Positions 37,639 to 46,047 of a DNA stretch of 64,000 nucleotides are shown piece by piece (position 1 is the first letter of the stretch; every line of letters starts with the position of its first letter). Made by a program: the position numbers and the translations under genes. The DNA comes from Moraxella sp. ZY210820 (GTDB lineage Bacteria; Pseudomonadota; Gammaproteobacteria; Pseudomonadales; Moraxellaceae). The notes below the pieces were generated by a model. It saw only the letters and a list, made by a program, of their open reading frames with translations, was not told the DNA's origin and did no database searches. Location of the stretch: positions 1,488,001-1,552,000 of the forward strand of contig NZ_CP089978.1 of NCBI RefSeq assembly GCF_030674635.1, read 5' to 3'.

Positions 37639-37749
37639 ATTCTCAACTTAAAATCATCATCTATTAATGTGATTGGAAATATTGAATTTTGTACAAATAA
37701 ACAATCATTCATTACAAACAAAATCAATGACTTATAATAACTTGAGAAT
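37639..37749. repeat. MITE-like repeat, family B copy 2
   Basis: About 111 bp with ends ATTCTCAACTTA / TATAATAACTTGAGAAT. It aligns base for base with copy 1 through AATTTTGTAC and AAAATCAAT, but its central hairpin has decayed (AAATAA...CATTCATTAC). It fills the gap between nadK and yeaC. Confidence 0.75.
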
Positions 37750-37763
37750 AATATAATAACGAT

Positions 37764-38660
37764 TTAACCCGCATCTAAAGATGATTGATACCAACCTAAT
37801 TTTGTACGACAAGACATATAAAAATCATAACCACGTGGATGGAGTAAGTTTAATTTAAATGGGTGTTTACGAATATGTACACTATCCCCCTCACTCAATG
37901 CAACACCTTCCAAACCATCAGCACTCACCATAGGTACAACACGGTTTTTCGGAATATTAATGCGAATTTCACTCGCTCCGCCAACAATAATCGGACGTGA
38001 AGATAAAGTATGTGGGTGCATTGGCACTAAAGCAATGGCATCAATACTTGGATGCAGAATAGAACCTCCACCCGCTAATGCATAAGCTGTTGAACCTGTT
38101 GGCGTTGCAACAATTAATCCATCACTATGCTGATGATATACAAATTGCCCATCAATGATTAAATCAAATTCAATCATATTAATCGACTTACCTGAATGTA
38201 GCACAATATCATTTAGAGCAATTTCATCGTACACACTTTTACCATTCACTCTGACTTCCATTTCCAATAAAAAGCGTTTATCCACCACAAAATCGCCACG
38301 CAGGACTTCATCTAATTTGTCTAACACTTCGCACGGCGATATATCTGTTAAAAAACCTAAACGCCCCCGATTGACACCTAACACAGGCGTGCCATAACGC
38401 ACCACCGAACGAGCAGCGTGTAATAATGAACCATCACCACCCACCACAATCAGTAAATCAACCACTTCACCCAATAAAGTACGACTGACAGTTTGCACAT
38501 CAGTATAATTGGTTAATTCTGCAGTTTCATGGTCAAAAATAGGATGCAATCCACGATTGAGCAAATAATCATAAATATGCCCTAAGGTTTCTAAAACAGA
38601 ATCTTTACCGGGTCGCCCAATTAAACCAATATTACGGAAATTTTTATGTGATATTTTCAC
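37764..38660 (-). CDS. nadK: NAD kinase
   Basis: Phosphorylates NAD to NADP. The 298 residues match NadK (E. coli 292): VVGGDGSLLHAAR in the first third, GVNRGRLGFLTDI, then the glycine-rich catalytic region HSDGLIVATPTGSTAYALAGGG and LVPMHPHTLSSRPI. The start is GTG, with GAGA as a weak ribosome binding site about 10 bases upstream. No in-frame ATG is near, and the visible start gives KISHKNFRNIGLIGRPG, the expected lead into the fold. It is a single gene. Confidence 0.95.
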   Translation of the reverse strand: MKISHKNFRNIGLIGRPGKDSVLETLGHIYDYLLNRGLHPIFDHETAELTNYTDVQTVSRTLLGEVVDLLIVVGGDGSLLHAARSVVRYGTPVLGVNRGRLGFLTDISPCEVLDKLDEVLRGDFVVDKRFLLEMEVRVNGKSVYDEIALNDIVLHSGKSINMIEFDLIIDGQFVYHQHSDGLIVATPTGSTAYALAGGGSILHPSIDAIALVPMHPHTLSSRPIIVGGASEIRINIPKNRVVPMVSADGLEGVALSEGDSVHIRKHPFKLNLLHPRGYDFYMSCRTKLGWYQSSLDAG

Positions 38661-38955
38661 AAAAAAGGTCTCAAATGAAATTACTAAACTGTTTTAAGTG
38701 TATGTAACTATCATAACATTATCTGATATGTGTTACACCTGATTTTTATACTTTTTTCTAATTTTATCAAGTCTATTATTTAAATTTTTACGCTAAAAAT
38801 ACTGATCTTATCTATTTTATTCAAACACCTTCACAACATATGGTTATTTTTTGTAAATATATAACTTAAATACAGTAAAAATGATTGCAAAAACGCTAAA
38901 ATATTCGCATGATATCACGCTGTAAATTATGTTTGTTTAAGCTTGTTGGACTATT
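38661..38955. other. 295-base AT-rich gap between divergent nadK and mrcB
   Basis: Nothing beyond promoters is visible: no open frame, repeat copy or strong hairpin. It must hold the divergent promoters of nadK and mrcB. Confidence 0.5.
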
Positions 38956-41358
38956 ATGAAATCACAACGCGGTCTAAGTATTATTCTTGTACTCTTTGTA
39001 ATCATCTGCCTAATTGGTATGATTTTTTTAGGGATGTATTTAATGCGTTTAGACCACATCATCCGTGAAAAGTTTGAAGGTCAGCGTTGGGATATTCCAG
39101 CTAAAATCTATGCTCGCCCCTTAGAATTAAAGAAAGAGGCCTATGTTTCAGAACAAGATATATTAGCCGAGCTGAAACTGTTAAATTATAAACAAGGTAA
39201 TGCAGATTCTCGCTCATCGGGTATTTACTATCATAAAGATGGTCAATTATTTATTCATACACGAGGTTTTGACTTTGGCGACCGTCAAATCGCAGAGCAA
39301 ATTTTATCTTTAAAATTTAATGGTGGTCAAATTAGTGAAATTCTAACCTCCAAACCAAACCCAACAGGACGTACTTATTTAGAGCCGATGTTAATTGGCG
39401 GTATTTACCCACAGCATAATGAAGACCGTGTATTACTCAAATTAGAAAATACACCACAAACCTTAATTGATGCCTTAATTTCAACTGAAGACCGTAATTT
39501 TTATAACCATCATGGTGTATCCATACGTGGTACCGCCCGTGCAATTTGGAGTAATATTCGTGGTGGAAAACGTCAAGGCGGTTCAACATTAACTCAACAA
39601 TTGGTTAAAAATTTCTATTTATCATCAGAAAAAACCTATAAACGTAAAGTGAATGAAGCATTCATGGCAATGTTACTTGAATTACATTATGATAAAAATG
39701 AAATTTTAGAAACCTATTTAAATGAAGTGAACTTAGGTCAAAATGGAAACGTTTCTATCAATGGCTATGGTCTAGCATCAATATTCTATTTTGGTCGCCC
39801 ACTCAATGAATTAAATATTGCTCAACACGCTTTTCTTGCTGGTTTAGTACAAGGTCCTACTCTATATAATCCTTGGAAAAATCCTGAAGGAGCAAAAAAA
39901 CGTCGCAATATTGTACTTAAAAATATGTTACTAACAGGGAAAATCAGTCAAACACAATATGAACAAGAAATTAAACGCCCATTAGGTGTATTAACTAAAC
40001 CTATTTTAACTTCCGCACGGTTCCCTGATTTTATGGATATTGTCCGTCGTCAATTACGCAGTCAATATATGATTCAAAATCTCGATAATCAGGGCTTAAA
40101 TGTATTTACTACGCTTAATCCTGTTGCTCAAATGCGTGTTGAACAAAGTTTTAGAAACTCAGTCAAACGTTTAGGAGCAAATTTACAAGGTGCAACTTTG
40201 GTTGCTAATCCTAAAACAGGTGAAATTATTGTTGCAGTGGGTTCAGCACAAGAAACTGAATTTGCAGGATTTAACCGTGCAATTGACGCTAAACGTCAAG
40301 TAGGTTCATTACTCAAACCTGTTATCTATTTAACTGCTTTAGAATCAGAGCGTTATAATTGGGGAAGTTTGGTTGATGATAGTGAAATCATTATTGATGC
40401 TGGTACATCACGAGAATGGAAACCTAAAAACTATGGTGGTAGAGAATATGGCGAAGTTACAATGGTAAAAGCTTTAGCTAATTCGTACAATTTATCAGCC
40501 GTACGCATAGGGCAAATGTTTGGTGTTAATCATTTTATTAACAAACTCTATTCCTTAGGTGTACCATCAAGTGCAAATATTTCACCTTACCCATCAGCCT
40601 ATTTAGGTGCAGTTGATTTAACCCCAATGGATATGCTCGCCGTGTATCAAACCCTTGCCAATGGTGGTGGAAAACGTACACTCACTGCTATTCAACGTGT
40701 TGTAGATCAATCGGGTCGTATCATTGAAAATTATCAGGCAAAACCAACACAAGTGATTAATCCAGACCATGCTTATTTACTCAATTATGGCTTACAACAG
40801 GTAGTACGCTCAGGTACAGCTCGTGCTGCTCAAAATTTAGGAGCCAATTTAAATCTTGCAGGCAAAACAGGTACAACCAATGATGGGCGTGATGCGTGGT
40901 TTGCAGGCTATTCAGGCAACCATGTTGCTGTTGTGTGGGTTGGTTATGATAACAACCGTGTTACAGGTCTAACTGGTGGTACAGGCGCATTACCTGTATG
41001 GTTAAGTGTGATGAAACAATTCCGCCAACAACCTGTACAATTCCCAAGTAATAGCAATATCGTATGGAATTGGGTAGATAGTCATTCAGGAAGTTTATCT
41101 GCAGAAAATTGTGCGAATGCTATGTATATTCCTATGTTACCCCACACCATTCCACAACATATGGGCGAATGTGGACGTAATGAAACAAATAGTAATCCAA
41201 CAGATTTAGATGATATTCCAGAAGATTATGCAGTGCAACTAGAGCAAGAGCAAACATCTCACTCAGATAGCCCTTTATTCAATAATCAATCTATTAAGAG
41301 AAATTCATCAAATGATGATGACTCAAAAGGCACTGCGATTGTGATTCCTTCAGAATAA
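38956..41358 (+). CDS. mrcB: Bifunctional penicillin-binding protein 1b
   Basis: Builds peptidoglycan by glycosyl transfer and transpeptidation. It has 800 residues: a short cytoplasmic tail and membrane helix (about 8-30), a UB2H domain (about 60-150), the GT51 domain with EDRNFYNHHG and GGSTLTQQLVKNFYL, then the transpeptidase with SxxK in VGSLLKPVIY, SxN in ANSYNLSA and KTG in LAGKTGTTNDGRD. UB2H plus the GT51 form marks PBP1b rather than PBP1a. The C-terminal 80 residues are hydrophilic and low in complexity. No PBP activator gene is adjacent. Confidence 0.95.
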   Translation: MKSQRGLSIILVLFVIICLIGMIFLGMYLMRLDHIIREKFEGQRWDIPAKIYARPLELKKEAYVSEQDILAELKLLNYKQGNADSRSSGIYYHKDGQLFIHTRGFDFGDRQIAEQILSLKFNGGQISEILTSKPNPTGRTYLEPMLIGGIYPQHNEDRVLLKLENTPQTLIDALISTEDRNFYNHHGVSIRGTARAIWSNIRGGKRQGGSTLTQQLVKNFYLSSEKTYKRKVNEAFMAMLLELHYDKNEILETYLNEVNLGQNGNVSINGYGLASIFYFGRPLNELNIAQHAFLAGLVQGPTLYNPWKNPEGAKKRRNIVLKNMLLTGKISQTQYEQEIKRPLGVLTKPILTSARFPDFMDIVRRQLRSQYMIQNLDNQGLNVFTTLNPVAQMRVEQSFRNSVKRLGANLQGATLVANPKTGEIIVAVGSAQETEFAGFNRAIDAKRQVGSLLKPVIYLTALESERYNWGSLVDDSEIIIDAGTSREWKPKNYGGREYGEVTMVKALANSYNLSAVRIGQMFGVNHFINKLYSLGVPSSANISPYPSAYLGAVDLTPMDMLAVYQTLANGGGKRTLTAIQRVVDQSGRIIENYQAKPTQVINPDHAYLLNYGLQQVVRSGTARAAQNLGANLNLAGKTGTTNDGRDAWFAGYSGNHVAVVWVGYDNNRVTGLTGGTGALPVWLSVMKQFRQQPVQFPSNSNIVWNWVDSHSGSLSAENCANAMYIPMLPHTIPQHMGECGRNETNSNPTDLDDIPEDYAVQLEQEQTSHSDSPLFNNQSIKRNSSNDDDSKGTAIVIPSE

Positions 41359-41444
41359 TTACTATTATCAACATGAGCTCGGAGTATTTATTTAAATAAC
41401 TTTTTGATTTTAAATGAATAAGTAATTTTTATTTTAGCAAGCAG

Positions 41445-41466
41445 GGTGCATACCACGCACCTTTTG
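41445..41466 (+). terminator. Weak hairpin after mrcB
   Basis: GGTGC / GCACC with a short loop, followed by TTTTGCAGTTTTT. It lies 87 bases past mrcB and is a modest candidate terminator. Confidence 0.4.
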
Positions 41467-41597
41467 CAGTTTTTATCAAAATAGTACTTCTTGCGTAGCT
41501 TTAATCGCCACTCAACCCTAATTAATCTTTATATTTCAATAAGATATAGCATGAAATTTAACCCAAATTCATGTTAATATATGAATTTAAATCAGTT

Positions 41598-41663
41598 TAA
41601 GTTTATATAGGTAAATAACTATTCGCCCTGTATAAATACAATAACTTATAATTCATTGATGAT
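41598..41663. repeat. Degenerate family B repeat fragment
   Basis: GGTAAATAACTATTCGCCCTGTATAAA and ACAATAACTTATAATTCATTGATGAT follow the 3' half of family B copies 1 and 2, but the hairpin and ends are worn. It lies within a 309-base gap between mrcB and the small gene at 41668. Apart from the weak hairpin, nothing else is seen in that gap. Confidence 0.4.
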
Positions 41664-41667
41664 AAAA

Positions 41668-41874
41668 TTAGGCTTTTAAATAATATTCAAATTCTTCGCC
41701 TAACTGCATCGCTAAACCGTTACCAGATAAATCATCTGTAACTAAACCATATTCTTTCTCAAAACGAAAACTAAAACCCTGACCATCTGCCAGACTCTTT
41801 ACAGTATAACCCAATTTTTCTAACCAAATGCGAAATGCCAATAAATTTTTTGCTTTTACAACAGTCTTTTTCAT
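41668..41874 (-). CDS. Small uncharacterised protein (68 residues)
   Basis: Starts at the ATG at 41874, preceded by a very good ribosome binding site (AGGAGT at 41881-41886). An open frame 26 codons longer has no such site. The product begins MKKTVVKAKNLLAFRIWLEK and continues with LGYTVKSLADGQGFSFRFEKEYGLVTDDLSG and a GNGLAMQLGEEFEYYL end. It is soluble, with no signal peptide. I do not recognise a family. It could be a housekeeping small protein or a solitary antitoxin-like factor. It stands alone between mrcB and the LysR gene. Confidence 0.6.
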   Translation of the reverse strand: MKKTVVKAKNLLAFRIWLEKLGYTVKSLADGQGFSFRFEKEYGLVTDDLSGNGLAMQLGEEFEYYLKA

Positions 41875-42159
41875 AAAATCACTCCTCAAAATACAAAATA
41901 TGTGATTTGATGGACTATACAATAAGGTGTAATACATCGTTTTTAAAGTCAATTTAATATTTTTTTACATTTATTTAACTATATTTACTTTACATTCAAG
42001 ATGAAATAAATTGTGAATTTTATCCTAATCATTAAACAAGATATTAGGTCATTTGATTGTATCAATAATTTATTTAAATGATGAAAAAATTTGACATCAT
42101 CAACCTAATTTATGGCATAATATAGATAATTTAATAATATGATTATCGGTATTTTGTAG

Positions 42160-43149
42160 ATGAATTTAGAGCGTGTTGATTTAAACCTATTAATCTATCT
42201 TGATGTATTACTGCGTGAAAAAAATGTAACACGTGCTGCTGAGCAATTAGGTGTTACCCAACCTGCGATGAGTAATATTTTACGCCGTTTACGTTCTTTA
42301 TTTAATGACCCTCTACTGATTCGTTCATCTGAAGGTATGACACCTACCGAGCGTGCATTAGAATTACAACCTCGCATCCGTGATGCTTTAGCTGATTTAT
42401 CCCTCATTTTAGAACCACGTACCGAATTTCGTCCTTATAGTAGTAATCGTATCTTCCGTATTATGGCATCTGACTATGCTGAAGCAACTTTAATGCCACG
42501 TTTAGTTAAAGCATTACGTTCTGAAGCGCCTAATATTATTTTAGATTTTTTAACACCTTCCGATGTTTCCTATCGTGATATGGAACAAGGTAAAGTTGAT
42601 TTAGCCATCAACCGTTTTAATGAAATTCCACAAAGTTTCCATCAAGTGCTGGTATGGCGAGATAGTTTTAGCTGTTTGATGAACCATAATCACCCTGCTG
42701 TACACCATCTTAATTTAAAAAATTATTTAGAAGCACAACATATTTGGGTATCTAAAACAGGTATGGGCATTGGTGTTGGTGTTAATCCTGAAAAACAGTC
42801 AGGTTTAGGTTGGGTTGATCAAGCCTTAGAACGCATTGGACAAAAACGTGATATTTCTATTTTTACTCGTCATTACCAAACACCTGCATTATTAGCTCAA
42901 AATGTTGATTTAATTGCAACTGTACCAACACGTATTGCTCGTGTACATCAAAGTAATCCTAAATTAGTGATTAAAGACCCACCTTTCTATATTCCCGAAT
43001 TTGAATTAAAAATGGCATGGTGTCCATTACTGCATCATCACCCTGCTCATCGTTGGCTACGTCAATTAATTTTATTTGTTGCACGACAAATGGTTGAAGA
43101 AGAAAATCGTTTATATGCTTCATCAACATCACAACATAATCATTATTAA
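42160..43149 (+). CDS. LysR-family transcriptional regulator
   Basis: A 329-residue regulator. The winged helix-turn-helix lies at residues about 1-65 (LNLLIYLDVLLREKNVTRAAEQLGVTQPAMSNILRRLR), with the NodD/LeuO/SyrM-like signature DPLLIRSSEGMTPTERA. The effector-binding domain follows (about 95-310), with FRIMASDYAEATLMPRL. The target is unknown: no divergent gene lies beside it within 280 bases, unlike most LysR regulators. The C-terminal tail is hydrophilic. Family assignment is firm, function open. Confidence 0.9.
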   Translation: MNLERVDLNLLIYLDVLLREKNVTRAAEQLGVTQPAMSNILRRLRSLFNDPLLIRSSEGMTPTERALELQPRIRDALADLSLILEPRTEFRPYSSNRIFRIMASDYAEATLMPRLVKALRSEAPNIILDFLTPSDVSYRDMEQGKVDLAINRFNEIPQSFHQVLVWRDSFSCLMNHNHPAVHHLNLKNYLEAQHIWVSKTGMGIGVGVNPEKQSGLGWVDQALERIGQKRDISIFTRHYQTPALLAQNVDLIATVPTRIARVHQSNPKLVIKDPPFYIPEFELKMAWCPLLHHHPAHRWLRQLILFVARQMVEEENRLYASSTSQHNHY

Positions 43150-43167
43150 TATTGAATTTGATATTAG

Positions 43168-43297
43168 TTATCATTTAAAATAGTGATGACATATTTCATT
43201 TGATATGTGATTGAGTTTCATTTAATCATTGAACCAATACAAGGGTAAATAACCTTTACCCTAACATAAAATCAATCATTTACAGCCATTTGAGAGT
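43168..43297. repeat. Family B repeat copy, divergent
   Basis: Begins TTATCATTTAAAATAGTGAT and ends CAGCCATTTGAGAGT. The core is GGGTAAA-taacc-TTTACCC, then TAACATAAAATCAATCA. The core arms differ from copy 1 at several positions but remain fully paired. The first half is only loosely similar. Confidence 0.55.
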
Positions 43298-43340
43298 AGC
43301 ATCATTACATAGAAAAGAAACTTTTATTTTAGGATACACA

Positions 43341-44639
43341 ATGGATTTATTACAAAACATTATTATTACTACTTTGCTGATTATTTCAGCAGGTTTTTTA
43401 TCATTAACTGAAATTGCTTTTGCCGCTTCCCGCAAAGTAAAATTACAAATTATGGTTGAATCTGGCGATACACGTGCCCAAAAAGTATTAGATATTCAAC
43501 AACAATCGGCTGACTTTTTTGCTGCCTCACAAATTGGTCTTAATGCAGTGGCAATTTTAGGTGGTATTTTGGGTGAAGGGGCATTTCGTCCTTATTTTGC
43601 TCAACTGATTCAATATTTTTATCAAGGCGAAGTCGTCGAAAGTTTGGCTTTTGTCTTTTCTTTTACCTTTGTAACCACTGCATTTATTTTATTTGCAGAT
43701 TTAATTCCTAAACGCTTAGCAATGATTGCACCTGAAAAAATTGCTGTAAGTGTTATTAAACCCATTCAAATTTTTATCTTAGTTTGTAAACCTTTGGCAT
43801 GGATTATCAATACCATCGCCAATGCTCTATTTAAATTATTTAAAGTTAATACCACTCGTGAAGATAATGTTACGTTTGATGATATTTCAGCGATTATGGA
43901 TGCTGGTGCTGAAGCAGGCGTGTTGCAAAAGCAAGAGCAACATTTTATTGAAAATGTATTTGAATTAGAAGAACGTAATGTGCCATCTAGCATGACCGTA
44001 CGTGAAAATGTGGTGTATTTTACTTTAAATGAGCCTGAAGAAAGTATTCGTCAAAAATTAGCAGAATATCCTTATTCAAAATTTTTGGTCTGTAACGAAA
44101 ATATTGACCAAGTGATTGGTTATATCGATGCTAAAGATATTTTAGTGCGTATCTTAAATAATCAATCATTTAATCAACTGAATGAAAGCACTATTCGTAA
44201 TGTTCTAACCATTCCTGATACACTAACATTATCCGAATTGCTTGACCGTTTTCGTGCCAGTAAAGAAAAATTTGCTGTGGTGATTAATGAATATGCTCTT
44301 GTCGTTGGTGTTATTACTTTAAGTGATATTATGCTGACGGTTATGGGCGATTGGGGTTCATTAGTAGAAGAAGAAAAGCAAATTATTCAACGTGATAATC
44401 ATTCATGGCTGATTGATGGCAGTACACCGATTGAAGATATTAAGCACGCATTAAATATTGAAGATTTTCCTGATTGGGAAAATTACGAAACCATTGCAGG
44501 TTTTATGATGTATCAACTACGAAAAATCCCTAAACCTGCTGATTATGTTGAATTTGCAGGCTATAAATTTGAAGTAGTTGATGTTGATCATTTTAAAATC
44601 GACCAGTTATTAGTGATTAAATTAAATGAAAATCAATAA
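43341..44639 (+). CDS. paeA: PaeA/YtfL-like CNNM-CBS transporter (polyamine/divalent cation efflux family)
   Basis: A 432-residue inner-membrane protein: DUF21/CNNM membrane domain (to about 190; TEIAFAASRKVKLQIM, QIGLNAVAILGGILGE), a CBS pair (about 205-335; VFELEERNVPSSMTVRENV, KFAVVINEYALVVGVITL) and a CorC/HlyC domain (about 345-430; SWLIDGSTPIEDIK, FAGYKFEVVDVDHFKIDQLLV). The whole length resembles E. coli YtfL (PaeA), which exports cadaverine and putrescine. The ATG at 43341 is chosen because AGGA lies 8-10 bases upstream and it places LLQNIIITTLLII at the membrane. It is convergent with the vapC remnant, 1 base apart. Confidence 0.85.
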   Translation: MDLLQNIIITTLLIISAGFLSLTEIAFAASRKVKLQIMVESGDTRAQKVLDIQQQSADFFAASQIGLNAVAILGGILGEGAFRPYFAQLIQYFYQGEVVESLAFVFSFTFVTTAFILFADLIPKRLAMIAPEKIAVSVIKPIQIFILVCKPLAWIINTIANALFKLFKVNTTREDNVTFDDISAIMDAGAEAGVLQKQEQHFIENVFELEERNVPSSMTVRENVVYFTLNEPEESIRQKLAEYPYSKFLVCNENIDQVIGYIDAKDILVRILNNQSFNQLNESTIRNVLTIPDTLTLSELLDRFRASKEKFAVVINEYALVVGVITLSDIMLTVMGDWGSLVEEEKQIIQRDNHSWLIDGSTPIEDIKHALNIEDFPDWENYETIAGFMMYQLRKIPKPADYVEFAGYKFEVVDVDHFKIDQLLVIKLNENQ

Positions 44640-44640
44640 T

Positions 44641-45183
44641 TTAACAATAGTCAAATGGATTAATTAATTTAACACCAAAATGTTGAAAGTCTTGAGTATT
44701 ACGTGTAATGACCGTTAAATTATAATACAAAGCAGTCGATGCAATAATTGAGTCTGAAAAAGAAGCAGGATTAGGCACATGAAGTTGTGCCATAATTTCA
44801 GTCATTTTTGTATTAAAATCGAGAATACGTCCGTGAAACATTGGCATTAAACGTTCATCAAACCAACATTGTAAAATATTAGCCTATTGTTTATCTTTAA
44901 GTGCTTTAAGTAGAATGCCTTTCTTTAACTCAAAAATGGTAAGTGATGATAAATAGCACATTTGTGGCTCAATGGTTTCATACCAATTATTGAACGCTGA
45001 ATGTTTAGATTGAATTTTTCGTAGTTCACTTACCACATTAGTATCAAGTAAATATAGTCAATTCAATTCAAAATTAAACAGTAGGTGGCGAATTATGTTC
45101 GACCAAGCAATTGATTTTAAAAATGTTTTATGTAATAACCCCCTACATGTATTGTATTATTCTGATATAAATCGACTATACAT
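44641..45183 (-). pseudogene. vapC: vapC/fitB-type PIN-domain toxin gene, broken by a MITE insertion and a nonsense codon
   Basis: Removing the repeat at 45055-45178 plus one TA joins ATG TA to T TTA CTT GAT and restores MYLLDTNVVSELRK, the classic VapC/FitB N-terminus. The frame is then exactly 139 codons including the stop, the usual family length. The C-terminal half keeps the PIN features (FSDSIIASTALYYNLTVITRNTQDF and GVKLINPFDYC). A second lesion is an in-frame TAG at 44884-44886, between LLKALKDKQ and ANILQCWFDE. With the repeat in place, translation from the ATG stops after eight codons. The antitoxin gene upstream is broken too. No PIN RNase can be made. Confidence 0.92.
45053..45180. 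repeat. MITE-like repeat, family A copy 3, inserted in codon 2 of vapC
   Basis: 124 bp (45055-45178) running from TAGTCAATTCAATTC to ATAAATCGACTA with a TA on each side. The reconstructed empty site contains a single TA, so TA is the target-site duplication. Inner hairpin arms are partly worn (GGCGAAT / GTTCGACC), so this insertion need not be recent. Confidence 0.92.
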
Positions 45184-45468
45184 TATAAGTCCACTTCTCT
45201 ATTTTGCAGACTCGTGTCTCGTTGAATGTCAAAATCCCCAACGCTTTCTAACTCCTCATCACTCATTGCTAACTTAGCCCATGAATTTTGTTGATGATTG
45301 ATTTTTTGAAAATCTTCATATCTCATTAAAACATAACTCAACTCTCCTTGTTCTGTAATATAAACAGGAGCAGTATGGCTTAATAATTGTACTTGTCTAA
45401 AATCTTGTATGGCTTAATAATTGTACTTGTCTAAAATCTTGTATGGCTTTTTGTGTGGAAATAATCAT
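45183..45468 (-). pseudogene. Phd/YefM-type antitoxin gene, frameshifted by a 34-bp tandem duplication
   Basis: The ATG at 45468 opens MIISTQKAIQDFRQVQLLSH, then a duplicated 34-base block shifts the frame and a TAG follows four codons later. Deleting one block gives a clean 83-residue antitoxin continuing TAPVYITEQGELSYVLMRYE and ending RDTSLQNREVDL. It carries the Phd/YefM pattern (short N-terminal DNA-binding part, then PVxITExGxLSxVLMxYEDF). Its TAA would overlap the vapC ATG as TAATG, the usual coupled layout. Confidence 0.9.
45373..45440. repeat. Perfect 34-bp tandem duplication in the antitoxin gene
   Basis: Two identical adjacent blocks, 45373-45406 and 45407-45440, each beginning GTATGGCTTAATAATTG. 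The next eight bases (GTATGGCT) repeat the block start, pointing to slippage between short direct repeats. Identity of the two blocks suggests a recent event. Confidence 0.97.
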
Positions 45469-45682
45469 AAATGTTCTCTATTAAATTTGCAATTATGATT
45501 TATTGTAAATATTTTTATATAGATTAGCTATATAAATTGTTTATTTTATAATCTTTTATTCTGTTTTATTTATTGTTTCAGCTTTAAATGATTTTCTTTT
45601 TCATATTTATAATATTCTCAATTATGATAAAATAATAAAACTAATCTTATTCTACACAACACAATATGTACAGAGCCACAAA

Positions 45683-46033
45683 ATGACTAAACCTACAACA
45701 TCGCAACCAGCACAACAATATGCTTATAATTCTCCACAACATGAAGATTATAAATTAATTGTCAGTACACGTTTTTGTTTAGCGTTTATTGTGGGCTATT
45801 TTGTTTGTGCTTGGTGCAATGCAACATTGGCTTATGGATTTTATACACTTGGCATAGAACGAGCTGAAAGTGTATTTTTAGCATTAATCTTCACTTTAAT
45901 ATTTGCTTGCATTTGGGTGCTGATGATTTTTTGTATTCAATCTTTAAAGATATTATCGATGACAACTCTACCAATCATTACGCTATTTGCAGTTTGCCGT
46001 TTTTATATCCTACCTAATCCACTCACGTCATAA
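45683..46033 (+). CDS. DUF3649 family membrane protein
   Basis: A 116-residue inner-membrane protein with three predicted helices (about 32-55, 63-86 and 92-110). The DUF3649-like pattern is visible: STRFCLAFIVGYFVCAWCNATLAY, then a second helix ending FCIQSLK. In Pseudomonas and relatives DUF3649, PepSY and DUF3325 proteins occur together beside ferric-siderophore receptors. Here the PepSY gene follows after 14 bases and DUF3325 after that, which supports the assignment. No receptor gene is adjacent. The 200 bases upstream show no clean Fur site. Confidence 0.72.
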   Translation: MTKPTTSQPAQQYAYNSPQHEDYKLIVSTRFCLAFIVGYFVCAWCNATLAYGFYTLGIERAESVFLALIFTLIFACIWVLMIFCIQSLKILSMTTLPIITLFAVCRFYILPNPLTS

Positions 46034-46047
46034 TATAGGATAGCATT

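Noticed and set aside
44641..44847. 68-codon frame as a small functional protein
   Set aside because: It is the 3' end of the broken vapC gene after the nonsense codon; it lacks the N-terminal PIN residues and a ribosome binding site.
45560..45682. Possible Fur site before the DUF3649/PepSY operon
   Set aside because: ATTATGATAAAATAATAA has one partial half site only; too weak to call in such AT-rich DNA.
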